The translations under genes were made by a program, and so were the position numbers. A stretch of 64,000 nt of DNA, from positions 372,001-436,000 of the forward strand of contig BGKB01000032.1 in the NCBI GenBank assembly GCA_003116975.1, written 5' to 3'. Below, piece after piece: positions 18,801-28,617 of the stretch. The DNA is from Aurantiochytrium sp. KH105 (lineage: Eukaryota; Sar; Bigyra; Thraustochytrida; Thraustochytriidae). The notes under the pieces were generated by a model. The model was not told where the DNA came from. It ran no database searches and saw nothing but the letters and a program-made list of their open reading frames with translations. The stretch's first letter is position 1, and the number at the start of each line of letters is the position of its first letter.

Positions 18801-20768
18801 AAGCTCTGGGCCATGTTATCCACGCGTCTTAACATTATGGAGCACACGCTTCGCGATAAAGCTGGCAAAAAAAGTTCGTCGGTGAAACGTCGACGTCCTG
18901 CGAAGGACAAAAGCAAGCGAGGCCAGCAAGTTCGGGCACCTTTCGTGGTCGATAGCGAGTTCGGTCAAAGTGTTGCCGCCAAGGGCTTTATTCAACAACG
19001 GGAGAGACAGTCGCGCGAAGGCGGCCTTTCCAAATGGCTCCAGGGCGGCGCCGCTGCCACGAGCCAAGCCCAAGATCCCAAGCAGCAATCGAGTAGCGCC
19101 ATCCTCCCCGCAGCGACGAATGTGCAACAACAGGTGCTTGGGCTCGCGTCGCAGGAAAGTAGCCGCACAAGCTACCCCGATGACCTTTCGCTTGGATTTC
19201 GTGTGTCTTCAACGGGTCGAGTCCATCTTTATTGGCTGTCCCAGCAACAAGAGAATCCCGCGGAAGCGTGTGAGGATTCGGCTCTCAAAGCGCCTACTCA
19301 TTTCGAAGCTGCTGGATATAATTTTTCTATTCCCGACTTGCGTGCGATGGCAGCTGCGTTTCTTGAGCAGGCAGATGCGCAAGAGGGCGCACAGGAGGGC
19401 AAAAGACGAGACGAAGCCAAATTACTTTCTCGTCGTTTGCCCCGGTTTATGCGAAAGCCGTCGTCACCCGCATTTCTCCAAGCAGAAGCTTTTGTGGAAG
19501 AATGGGTCTCCTTGGGCATTGTCCTTCAAAACAGCCTCCAAAGCCTCAATCGCCCTTTGGTTGTACCATTGGCCGAGGAATTGCGTCATAAGAGCGCTGC
19601 TGCGCATCGTGCTGCGGATAACGAAACAGTCTCGTTCGAGCGAGACTCCACGCCTTCATTTCAGCTGCATCGCGCCGCGCTGCGGAGCCTGGGACCGGGC
19701 CGTTATGGGGTCGGTCTCGTCACTTTGAGGCAGAGAAACACGCATGACCGGAGTGGATTTACAAGCATATCGCGCCCCGTTCATCAGGCGTTTGAGGCGC
19801 AGAGCGGCAGTCCCCTCTGTCTCTACTGTGGCTGTACTTATCCGCAAGCAAGGCACCGCTTCGATCCAATCGAACTCGACACAAGTGCGCTTCGGGAAAA
19901 GGTCGCGCGCATGGAGGAAGATGGCGTGGCGAAGCATTCCACTAGCGACAGCTCTGATGACGAGGACAATGCGAACGATGATGAAGAAGGAGTGAGCGAT
20001 TGTGACGATAATAGCGAGAAGGCCCCGAGAAGTGGAAAGCGCCGAAGGTCGCCACCATCTCGACCTCATGCTCGCGAGCAGCAGCACCTGACGGTCGAAG
20101 GTAATATGCGTAGCCTCTTTTGCGGAGCAGGCGCCCCGTGCCAGCGTTCGTGGCAAATGAAGTGCTTTCGCGCTGAAGCCCGCGTCCGTCTGTCAGAAAG
20201 TGAGGCCGGAATCTGCCGCAGATGCAAAGTCGACACGCGCGCCATGTTCTATCGCGCGCGCGTGCACCCCCCGGGCTCCGAGGAGCGTTGCGACGCAATG
20301 TTCTGTGACACCGGCGACCTCTTGTGCAAGCACGTGTTCGCGCAACATCAGAACGCCAACACGAGATCGCGCATGCATTGGACCGATCTTCAGCGCAAGG
20401 TTCTAGGGCCCACGCTGGAAAATAAGCTCTTGAATTCTGCGTCTCTTCAGGAGGGCTTCTTCTGGGATGCAGACCATATTCTCGCGGTACGTCTTGGCGG
20501 GGGCAGTACCTCAATTTCCAACTTCCAAACGCTGTGTAAGCCTTGCCATCTTGCCAAGACACAAATGGACAGGGCTGCGATCAGCAGACTCAAACGTGAT
20601 CAGGCGAAACATATGCAGCGCGCAACCGTTGCCATGAAAGAGCGCTTTTCTCGGCCAGGCGTCATCAATGTGGGAATCAAGCTCATCTGTGAGTGGTGTG
20701 GCTTTGAGTGTGCTTGCACGGAAGACCGTGTCATGCACGATATCATCTGTCCTCTCAAGCCTGACTAG
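14973..20768 (+). CDS. ZRANB3: ZRANB3/SMARCAL1-type SNF2 helicase with HNH nuclease
   Basis: Single exon; the first ATG of the long frame (14973) gives 1931 residues. The first 500 residues are disordered with a poly-Q run from (CAA)n. The SNF2 motor starts near 560: motif I DEMGLGKT (about 595), Ia IVCPASLRSSW, II DEVHKTRS (about 691), III ATGTPMLIRPFELYTQL (typical of SMARCAL1/ZRANB3), and the second lobe with SIEAMGVGVTLT and motif VI QAEDRAHRIG (about 1249). A long insert splits the two lobes. The C-terminal 300 residues hold several CxxC pairs, an HNH core (FFWDADHILAVRLGGGS then LCKPCHL, about 1830) and a last CEWCGFEC finger. This order, annealing helicase then HNH, is that of animal ZRANB3, which remodels stalled replication forks. 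I could not identify PCNA-interacting motifs with confidence. Confidence 0.9.
15829..15893 (+). repeat. (CAA)n repeat coding poly-glutamine
   Basis: CAA/CAG run inside the ZRANB3-like gene that encodes about 20 glutamines in the disordered N-terminal part. Confidence 0.95.
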
Positions 20769-21750
20769 ATGCGGGAAAATAAATCGTCATGCAAGTTTCC
20801 AAGGAATAGCCGGGTTCGCTCATACTCACCGATCCCCGACAGACTTTGCCTGGCCCAGATTCTCCATTCCATTCCCGAGATTCCTTTGCTGCTTGAGTGT
20901 TGCAACGCGCCGCAATACTCTATATTTCAAGGATTTTTTACTCTTTTCATGAGGGTAAACCTTAACCATCAGTCGATTGTCGCCATCTGTAGCGTCTGTG
21001 TTTGTTTCTTTTTGTTTTTCTTTATTATCGTCACTTTCTCTGCTCGCAAAAGGTGCTTGGCCCTAGGCCTATTTCTTTCCTGGCTGCACAGATGGGTCGT
21101 GGGAATGACTCAAGCAAAAATGGGTTGCGCTCGCAGCCGTTAGGGCTTTTTGCTTAAGTTGCGTTAGACCGGTTGACTCGAAGGCTTGCAAGCAGAGGAA
21201 AGACGCGTGAATCGAAGAAGTGATTGACCAAGGACCAAGTCCGTCGGCTCCGTTGTTATAGGCCAGCCAGACAGCTAGACAGCCAGACAAGCTAGCCAGC
21301 CAATCAGAGCAGATTTTGAGTTGCGGCGCAGCGCAGAAAAGAGAAGCTGCGTCTCGACCGACATATTTTACGTTGGCAGCGAATGAAGAAGACCCGTGCC
21401 GCATAAACCGAGCGAGGCTGCGTCGCCAGAGCCAAGGCGGGCGCCGCTGAGACGCTCGAGCGGAGCGCAACTCAAGCGGAGTGGAGCGGCGAGCGAGACG
21501 AAGAGCTTGAGTGAGCCGAGGCGAGGACCAGAACTAGGACCAGGACCAGGACAGCGTCAAGACTGAAAAGACCTGAGAAAGCACAGTGGGTTGGCAGGAG
21601 AACTGCTGCCGCAAGACGCGTGGTAACGCGGTCAACGCGCAGTCTTACGTGGAAAGGGCAAGAACATCTCCACGAGCTCGAGCGCGAGTGCGAGCGAAGG
21701 CAGTGGAGCGGTAACGAGACGAACGGTGCCATTCTAGCCAGCCAAGCAGC
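20769..21750. other. Spacer between ZRANB3-like and MYCBPAP-like genes
   Basis: About 980 bases between two plus-strand genes. The left half is T-rich and fits a 3' UTR. The right half is GC-richer with a GGACCA repeat near 21530-21550 and is probably promoter. Open frames here show no family features. Confidence 0.5.
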
Positions 21751-24700
21751 ATGTCAGAAGCCGAGGTCGTCGGGGTGTCGGCTGACGCGCGCACTGACGA
21801 AGTAATGCACAATGACTCCGACGAAACCGAGGCGCGTGGCGAAAATGAGCAAGTTACCTTTCCAATGAGACCAGGGAAAAAACGCGTTCTTGTTCGTGGA
21901 AATAAAGCTGCTCAGCGAGACAACGATGCTTCTTCTGCTAACATCCGTGGCATGAAGGCGCAGCCGCTTCCATCGGCAAAACAACAGACAGTGACAGTCG
22001 AGTCGCCAACAGCAGGCCGTAAAAAGGTCTACGTAGCGAGATCTGTGGACATGGATGAGGTCGTGGTGAACACAAGTAATCAAACGCTTTCGCCCACCGG
22101 CCCCAATGCTGCATCCAAAAAGGTGTACGAGACGCCATTCGGAACGTGCACGGCGCCGCTGAGCACCTCAGCAGCCCAGACTTCCGGTTTTGACCCTGCA
22201 GCAGGTCCTGGCACGGCTGCTGGCGGCCTTTCTTCGCGGACGTCAGGTAATAATTCGTCCTATAATGCCCCTTCAGGGAAAACAGGCGCGATTCGATATG
22301 ACGCGCAAGGCCAAGTGCTTGCATACTCCATTCTGGGTTCCGTGGAAGATTTTGCCCGACTCTCGAGGACATCTACGGCACATTCGTCCGGGTCTTTGAG
22401 CAGATCCCCCTCGCGGCTTTCACGGCGCTCCTCCCGGCGCGCCAGCGCCCGATTCGAGCAGATGCGCATGAACAGAAGCCAAAGCATTCTTTCGCCAGGC
22501 TCACCTGGGTTCGAAAGTCAGCTCAATGTCGGCGCAGAGTCCATTGCTGGCGGCCCATCCGTTGGCGACCCCGCATCATCGCCGCAAATTCCTCCCTCCT
22601 TGGTCGATCGCGAAGCATACCTCGAGCAGGTTCGACGTCTCGCAGCAGAGGAGACGCGTGTGCGCGCAGAGGCGAGCAGAGCTCGCGACGAGGCCCTGCG
22701 CAAGCGCAAGGAGGCCAGCATGCTCACGCATGAGCGACTACTTGCGCGTCGCCAAGAACGCGCTCTTGCAGCGCACGCCGAGTGGCAGCGTGAATGGGCT
22801 CATTTCAAGCAGACCATGTGCGCCCTCTCGGGAAAAGACCTGGATGATCTTGTCATCTCGCGGGCCGACTCATACCGCGAACGCATGGAAGAGTACAACT
22901 ATATTAGCGCAGCCATTCCCCACCACGAAAAGCATGGGTCCGAGTACTGGAAAATGAGCCTTCGCGGGCTCGGGACCCGCTATGTCGCTGTAGGAAACAT
23001 CTTTAGTGGTCTTTTCTGCCCAGTCAATGAATCCTCCAAGAATGAGATGCAAATGGTACGGATTCCACGATTGCACAACAACTCTCAGCTTGCACGGCGC
23101 GGGATCGATAAACCTTCATGGCGCGATTCCCCAATTTTGCAGCGCCGCCAGCGAAACCTTGCCGGAGAATTGCGCAAGTTACGTCCGCATCTGCTCACTG
23201 ACGAGGACGCAGATGCTCTTGTTTTGCGTGGCGAGCCTTTGCTAGAGTGGGCTTATGTCAGCATGGAGGTCGACGCTTTGGACGAGGCCGAGCAGCTTCA
23301 GGGTAAAGCGGCTGCACGCTCGCATGATGAGCTGCTGCAGGACCAAAACGAAGCCGAGGAAGAGGGTCTTATCGAAAAATCTCTTTCTTCTGCGTTGGTA
23401 TTCTCCTCGCGGGAGGATACACCTCGGGTTGGGCCTCAGTGCGAGCTGCTCGGCGCTTCCGCTGTTCAGGCTCTAGGTGTTAGTTCGCCCAAGAGCTCGC
23501 GGCACGGTCACGAGGAAAGTGCTCAGGCGAGCTGGGCCATTTCCTTTGCTACCGTCGGATCCGAGGTGAGCACGCACGTTGTCCATTTGCATAACACCGG
23601 GTCCACCGCTCTCTTTTTCCGATGGATCACACAAGATGTTCAACCTGCGGCGGCAGACAATTCAAGCAACGTTTTCTATTGCTCTGCGCCAGATGGAGTT
23701 GTCCTGCCAGACTGCAAGCAAGAAATTGTCTTTAGCTTTGCGAGCACTCGGGCTGGTGCTTGGAAACAGGTCTGGACGTTGGATACTACGCCAACTGCCC
23801 ATGCGAGCACAGGACTTTCTGTGGAACTACGTGCAGTGTGCGACCTTCTTGACGACACCCGCACGCAGAGGTTCGCAGCGCTCGATCAGCTCGTCTTGCA
23901 AGGTGAAAAGCATGAATCGTCTGTCTCTGACACGATTGTTCAGAAAGATGCTGCAGAAGCGCAGAGAATTGCTGAAGAGGACCCTGAGTACGGTCTTTCC
24001 GCCGAAGCTCTTCTTGAGCTTCGACGCAAACGTTTTGAGACAGCAAACCGTGCGCTTGGGCTCTACTACCATCCAGCGCTCGAAGACGAGATTCTCGAGC
24101 TTGCCCGCTCCATCTTTTCGAAACTACATGCGTATGACATGGTCTTTGACCCTGCGCATCGTGATGCAGAGATTGATGCCAAAGTTGACGTCGCGCTTCA
24201 AGCATGGAAGCGCACTCCATCTCTTGTCGCGTTGCGGGTCGCAGTGGCGAGTATTGCACGCGGGGATCCCCTCCGACCCCGCTGCAGAGCTCCAACTATT
24301 ATCGATGAAGGTGCTCACGAGTCTGATCAGAACGAGCTTTCAAGCGTCGTCGATGATGCGGACGAAACTGGCGAGAAAGAGGGTGGCAGCGGCGAAGAGG
24401 AAGGGGTCGGGGAAGTTTCTGAGAATGCGAGCTTGATTTCCATGATCGAAGATAATGAGCGGCTCGTTGACGCGCACAGCGAGATCCCAGACGATGCAAA
24501 GCTCGAACACGATACCAGCAAGCAAACTTTCGGCGAAGATACCGTGGACGGAGATGGCGAGGCGCCCAACGAACAAGTTGCGGCAGATGAAATCGGCGAG
24601 GATCTCGGACTCCCTCCGACGACTGACTACGTCGCAGACGATGCTGCAAGTGATGCCACGGAAGATGCTGAAGACATCGAGTATGTAGCTCAAGAGTACG

Positions 24701-27060
24701 AGCGAATGAACCGCGAGGCTGAGGCATTCGTGAGTGGCATACAGACTCTCGGAGAACGCATGGTGCGCCCCCCGCTTGTCCAAAATGCTTCATGGGCTCG
24801 TGGTAGAGAAGCCATCTTTCGCATGGCAGATTCTGTGGTGGATGTCGTGGACACCTGGCGGGAAGAGCACTCTGACGAATCAACGGGCGGTGCAGACTCG
24901 GCACGAGGCAGCGAAAGTGAGAATGAAATTGATTCCATGGAGACCTTACATGGTCGCGCTGCGCACGCTGTGGGCGAAACAATTGATGCGTTCATGCAGG
25001 AGGTGGACAGCGATGCAGCGGCTTCTCGTCTAATTGCGCTTCAAGACATGGTTGCAAGTGTATCGCTCGACAACTTCAAGCTATGCTCACGGTTCGACCA
25101 GGCCGACGACCTCTTCGCTGGCGTTCGGGTTCTTTTAACCGCAGACCTGGCGGTGCGGGCAAGCGAGGGTGACACAAACGTCCCAGACGAAATCGATATC
25201 GACTGCAAGCTCAAGTCTATTTGCAAGACTGTGGAGTGGCTCGTGCATGCCGGTTGTGCCAGCATTCTCATCGCAGACGGGTCATCACGCGTGCAAGACA
25301 CGCAAGCCGTGTATAGCAGCGTTGCAGAAGAGCTTGGTACGCGGCTTGGGCGCGAAGTAGTCTTCATATCCGATCTTACTGATGAAGATGCAAAGGATGC
25401 ACTTGGTCTGGTGCCCCAAAATGATGGCGACGAAGGCGAAGGCGAAGATGCGGACGACGACGACCAAAGTGATGGTAGTGCGACGGACGAAGACGAAGAT
25501 CAGGACGAAAAGAGCAGTGAACGAAGATCGTCTCCTCGAGGCTCAGAAAATGGTTCTGAGAAGGTGGGACTGTGCGCGGACTCGGATGGTAATCCGAACG
25601 TGAACGCTCCGCCGCGAGCTCGAGTCGAGCCGGACGACGTCGCTGTTCTATGCCTTGACGCCCGTCCGAGTATTAGTCGCACGGGCGATCTTGCAGCAGT
25701 TCTTGCAACATACGCAGAAGTCGTTGTGCACGACTCCCTTTACAGTATGCAGACCTACATTGCCACCAACACTGATGAGGTTTCGCTCGAGCACTTTGGA
25801 GGATTCGGAGTCGAGTTAGATGCTCAAGAAAGCGCAGAAGCTTTGAAGGCCAAATCAATCCTTGTGATCGGAGGCGAACCGAATGTGTATCCGAAGGGGC
25901 AGGGTCCTCAAAAGGAAGCTGAGGTAGACGCTGATAATGACAGGGACAGTGGCAGTGAGGATGAGGACGAGGACGAGGACGAGGATGATGAAAATGAGGA
26001 CGAGCAAGTGGAAGAAGATGAATCGGCGGAAGAAGCCGTCGCTGGCAAAGATTCGCCAAGAGAAGGACAAGAAGCAGATGACGATGATAATGCGAGTGTC
26101 GAGTCGGAATCAAGCGCAGGCTCGAGCTCAGGATCGGAGTCAAGTTCTGATGGAAGTATATCTGAGCCTGAAATCGACCCTTCCCAAGCTGGATTCATGC
26201 AAGATCTTGCTGTCTTGGAAGGCGCGATCCGCAGTGGCAATGCTTCCGCTGTGCTGATTGTGGGCCCACTCGCTAATCTCTTTGAAAGAGCCGTCGCTGA
26301 GCTTGGTGCTGCGGCGAAAGCACGGCTTCTTTTGATTTCTCAAGGGGATCAGGCTGAGCTCGTCATTCCCGAAGAAAGCCAATTCATTTGCTCGCCGCTG
26401 AGCGCAGAAGGAAAGACGGTTGCTGCTCGGGAGCTGGAATGGGCTCGTGCTCTTCTCGAGCAGGCGAGACTGCGTCGAGTCATGATCAAGGTCTTCTCCC
26501 GTACCGATGCGAGAACGACTCGCCAAGAGCTGACAACTTTTGTTCAGCGCACAGATGCTGAGAGCCCGGTGCTCCTTTTGAACGCAGTTCCCGAAGAATA
26601 TGCAACGAGGCTTCTCTTGCGACAGTTTGGCAAAGCCGGGAACGAAGTCGTTGCGTATGCGCCTCAAGTATGGACTCAACTTGATACCCTCAAGTCAGGA
26701 GCGCACGAAGACGACAGCCTCGAAGAAGAGATGGATGAAGAAGACCGAGCGATGCTCGAGGATAATGCGGAGGCTGAGGAAGATGAGGATGAGGAAGACG
26801 CTGGCAACGAAGACAGCGAGACCGCAAACAAGGATACAAGCAAGACGGATGCGCCTCCTGCAGGAGGAGACGGCCAAAGCAACGAGGAGGATGAGGATCC
26901 TTATCGTCTTCAAGACGTCAAGGTAATGACGTGGGGCTCCACCGTCCGCCAACTTCTCTCGTTGCAGAATGTTGAGATCCCACAAGGTCTTCGTAACCCG
27001 GTCAGAGTCCCCGAAGGAGCTGCGGAGCTTGAAACAGATGGCCTCACTCAGCTAGAATAA
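21751..27060 (+). CDS. MYCBPAP: MYCBPAP-like flagellar protein with PGK-like C-terminus
   Basis: Single exon, 1769 residues. Residues about 290-460 contain the MYCBP-associated-protein core: a charged helix, then EWQREWAHFKQTMCALSGKD and a block with HGSEYWKMSLRGLGTRYV. Residues about 565-700 look like an MSP/ASH-type immunoglobulin fold (SEVSTHVVHLHNTGSTALFF, then DCKQEIVFSF). MYCBPAP is a component of the axonemal central apparatus in ciliates, algae and animals. Residues about 1105-1690 read as a degenerate phosphoglycerate kinase, in order: VRVLLTADLAV, an AGCASILIADG strand, a VAEELGTRLGREVVFISD strand, VAVLCLDARPS, YAEVVVHDSL, then SILVIGGEP and LIVGPLANLF. Long acidic inserts break this domain at two places. 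The catalytic Asp/Asn and SHLGRP residues are replaced, so it is probably not active. Confidence 0.85.
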   Translation: MSEAEVVGVSADARTDEVMHNDSDETEARGENEQVTFPMRPGKKRVLVRGNKAAQRDNDASSANIRGMKAQPLPSAKQQTVTVESPTAGRKKVYVARSVDMDEVVVNTSNQTLSPTGPNAASKKVYETPFGTCTAPLSTSAAQTSGFDPAAGPGTAAGGLSSRTSGNNSSYNAPSGKTGAIRYDAQGQVLAYSILGSVEDFARLSRTSTAHSSGSLSRSPSRLSRRSSRRASARFEQMRMNRSQSILSPGSPGFESQLNVGAESIAGGPSVGDPASSPQIPPSLVDREAYLEQVRRLAAEETRVRAEASRARDEALRKRKEASMLTHERLLARRQERALAAHAEWQREWAHFKQTMCALSGKDLDDLVISRADSYRERMEEYNYISAAIPHHEKHGSEYWKMSLRGLGTRYVAVGNIFSGLFCPVNESSKNEMQMVRIPRLHNNSQLARRGIDKPSWRDSPILQRRQRNLAGELRKLRPHLLTDEDADALVLRGEPLLEWAYVSMEVDALDEAEQLQGKAAARSHDELLQDQNEAEEEGLIEKSLSSALVFSSREDTPRVGPQCELLGASAVQALGVSSPKSSRHGHEESAQASWAISFATVGSEVSTHVVHLHNTGSTALFFRWITQDVQPAAADNSSNVFYCSAPDGVVLPDCKQEIVFSFASTRAGAWKQVWTLDTTPTAHASTGLSVELRAVCDLLDDTRTQRFAALDQLVLQGEKHESSVSDTIVQKDAAEAQRIAEEDPEYGLSAEALLELRRKRFETANRALGLYYHPALEDEILELARSIFSKLHAYDMVFDPAHRDAEIDAKVDVALQAWKRTPSLVALRVAVASIARGDPLRPRCRAPTIIDEGAHESDQNELSSVVDDADETGEKEGGSGEEEGVGEVSENASLISMIEDNERLVDAHSEIPDDAKLEHDTSKQTFGEDTVDGDGEAPNEQVAADEIGEDLGLPPTTDYVADDAASDATEDAEDIEYVAQEYERMNREAEAFVSGIQTLGERMVRPPLVQNASWARGREAIFRMADSVVDVVDTWREEHSDESTGGADSARGSESENEIDSMETLHGRAAHAVGETIDAFMQEVDSDAAASRLIALQDMVASVSLDNFKLCSRFDQADDLFAGVRVLLTADLAVRASEGDTNVPDEIDIDCKLKSICKTVEWLVHAGCASILIADGSSRVQDTQAVYSSVAEELGTRLGREVVFISDLTDEDAKDALGLVPQNDGDEGEGEDADDDDQSDGSATDEDEDQDEKSSERRSSPRGSENGSEKVGLCADSDGNPNVNAPPRARVEPDDVAVLCLDARPSISRTGDLAAVLATYAEVVVHDSLYSMQTYIATNTDEVSLEHFGGFGVELDAQESAEALKAKSILVIGGEPNVYPKGQGPQKEAEVDADNDRDSGSEDEDEDEDEDDENEDEQVEEDESAEEAVAGKDSPREGQEADDDDNASVESESSAGSSSGSESSSDGSISEPEIDPSQAGFMQDLAVLEGAIRSGNASAVLIVGPLANLFERAVAELGAAAKARLLLISQGDQAELVIPEESQFICSPLSAEGKTVAARELEWARALLEQARLRRVMIKVFSRTDARTTRQELTTFVQRTDAESPVLLLNAVPEEYATRLLLRQFGKAGNEVVAYAPQVWTQLDTLKSGAHEDDSLEEEMDEEDRAMLEDNAEAEEDEDEEDAGNEDSETANKDTSKTDAPPAGGDGQSNEEDEDPYRLQDVKVMTWGSTVRQLLSLQNVEIPQGLRNPVRVPEGAAELETDGLTQLE
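25060..26690 (+). other. PGK-like domain region within MYCBPAP-like gene
   Basis: Coding segment for residues about 1104-1647, described separately because it is not part of the usual MYCBPAP layout. Strand-helix order and hydrophobic pattern follow phosphoglycerate kinase through the N-lobe and into the C-lobe. Acidic inserts of about 60 and 110 residues sit at 25425-25560 and 25905-26165. Assignment is by eye; confidence in the N-lobe is higher than in the C-lobe. Confidence 0.6.
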
Positions 27061-28617
27061 TCTTTGAACATGTTACCGATTATGAGCCGAGCCTCCCTCT
27101 CATGAGAAAGCAGCGGCGGTAGCGGCGATTGATCTAGGAAAATGCGTCTAAAATTCTTACCACTTGCTTCCAGACTGATTGGTGGCACACACTTTTCTAT
27201 CCGTTGAGCTTGCGGTGGCACTGCGTGGCACTGGCTTACTGTTATTGCGCTGGTCTCTAAAGCAACCCACTTTTGCGTTTTTGGAGATTGACCTTGAAAC
27301 TGTGACTTCAGCACGGAGACGGAGCCTGATGATCGTCTGCCATTTCTTTGCTTACTTTGCATGGCCGATGCCTGCGTCAAGGCAATGCACGCTTGGAAGA
27401 GGGCAGTGTTTGTTAGAGGGCAGGGGGGTGCAACTTCCAAAGGTTGACTCAGTCTCGCCATTGGTGTCAAGCGGCCCGTCCGCGCTCGCCGCGTCATGCA
27501 CCTTGCGAAAAGCGACCGCGCCGCAACTGCGCCCTGAGTCTGTGATTTTTGGGTGAGCTGGTCCAGGGAAGCTTGGTCGGTACGTTGGGGCACTCGGACG
27601 GAGCGCCCCGCACACGGAAGCTGCAGGGCGCTTGGTTCCGTTCGTCGATCGCCCTCGACTTCCAGTGCACTGCACTGCTCTGCTCTGCTCTGCGGCAGTG
27701 GCAGCCTGCAGCTGTCTGCCTGCCTGGGTGGGTGGGTGGGTGGGTTGGAGGGTGGGGTACCTAAGCAAGCAAGTATTTCCATCGTCCATCAATACCCAGC
27801 TCTCCTCGGCGTCCGAGCCGGCGCAAACTCGGACTCGCCCTCGAACTCGAACTCGAACCCGAGCTTGGCAAGAAGGCGAGAAGGAACCTGAAAGCCTCGC
27901 GCAACTCCGCCCATCCCCCCCCCCCCGATAGTCCTCCCCCCGCCTGCTCCTGCCTGCTGCTGGGCGAGGTGCCCCTCGCCTCTTCCGCGCACACCCCCTG
28001 CGCACACCCCCTCGCGTTGCCTGCGTGCCTGCCTGCCTGCCTTCCGCTCGTTGCCTTACGTTGGCTCGCCACGACGACTCCGCAGAGCAGAGCAGCGCAG
28101 CGCAGAGCGGAGCCGCGCAGAGCGGAGCGGAGCGGCGACCCGGGCTGCCTCGCGCCGACGCTGCAGCCTGGACGACCGAACGGAGGCAGAGCTCGACTCG
28201 GAGTCGCGGAGGCGAGGCGAGGCGAGGCGAGGCGAGGCGTCCGTGCAGCGGCTCTCTGCGGAGAGCTGGGTCGACAAACTGAGAGCGCTCGCAGCCGCGG
28301 CGCGGCAGTCACGAGCCGGAGGCACGCAAGGCGGCGAGGCTGCGAGCGGAGCGCAGAAAGGCGATCTGCAACACGCAGCGGCGGCGCCGAGCGCATAGGC
28401 AAGCTTCGTGCGCTGAAGGGGACGAGAGAGCGCAGCGCTTTTGATCGACCTCGACGAGTGCTAGCGCGGGCGCCGGTGCTGCTTCTTGTACTTGTGCGTG
28501 TGTGTTTGTGTCGGTGCTCAGAAGTCTTGATTGCAGCATCGCCATCAGCAACACCAAGAGCAACGACAGCCATCGAGCAAGCTAGCTAGTTGTCGCCGCC
28601 TGGTGAGCGTGCAAAAA
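27061..28617. promoter_or_regulatory. Upstream region of soluble adenylyl cyclase gene
   Basis: About 1.55 kb between two plus-strand genes. It holds a (GGGT)n run near 27728-27745, a 12-C run at 27916-27927 and a (GGCGA)n block at 28208-28237. A minus-strand frame from 27782 to 27048 reads a non-repetitive 120-residue C-terminal part and overlaps the MYCBPAP-like stop by 13 bases. It might be a real antisense gene, but its N-terminal half is low complexity and I recognise no motif, so it is not called as a CDS. Confidence 0.4.
28208..28237. repeat. (GGCGA)n pentanucleotide repeat
   Basis: Five to six tandem GGCGA units about 380 bases upstream of the cyclase start. The same repeat stands upstream of ARV1. 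Confidence 0.95.
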
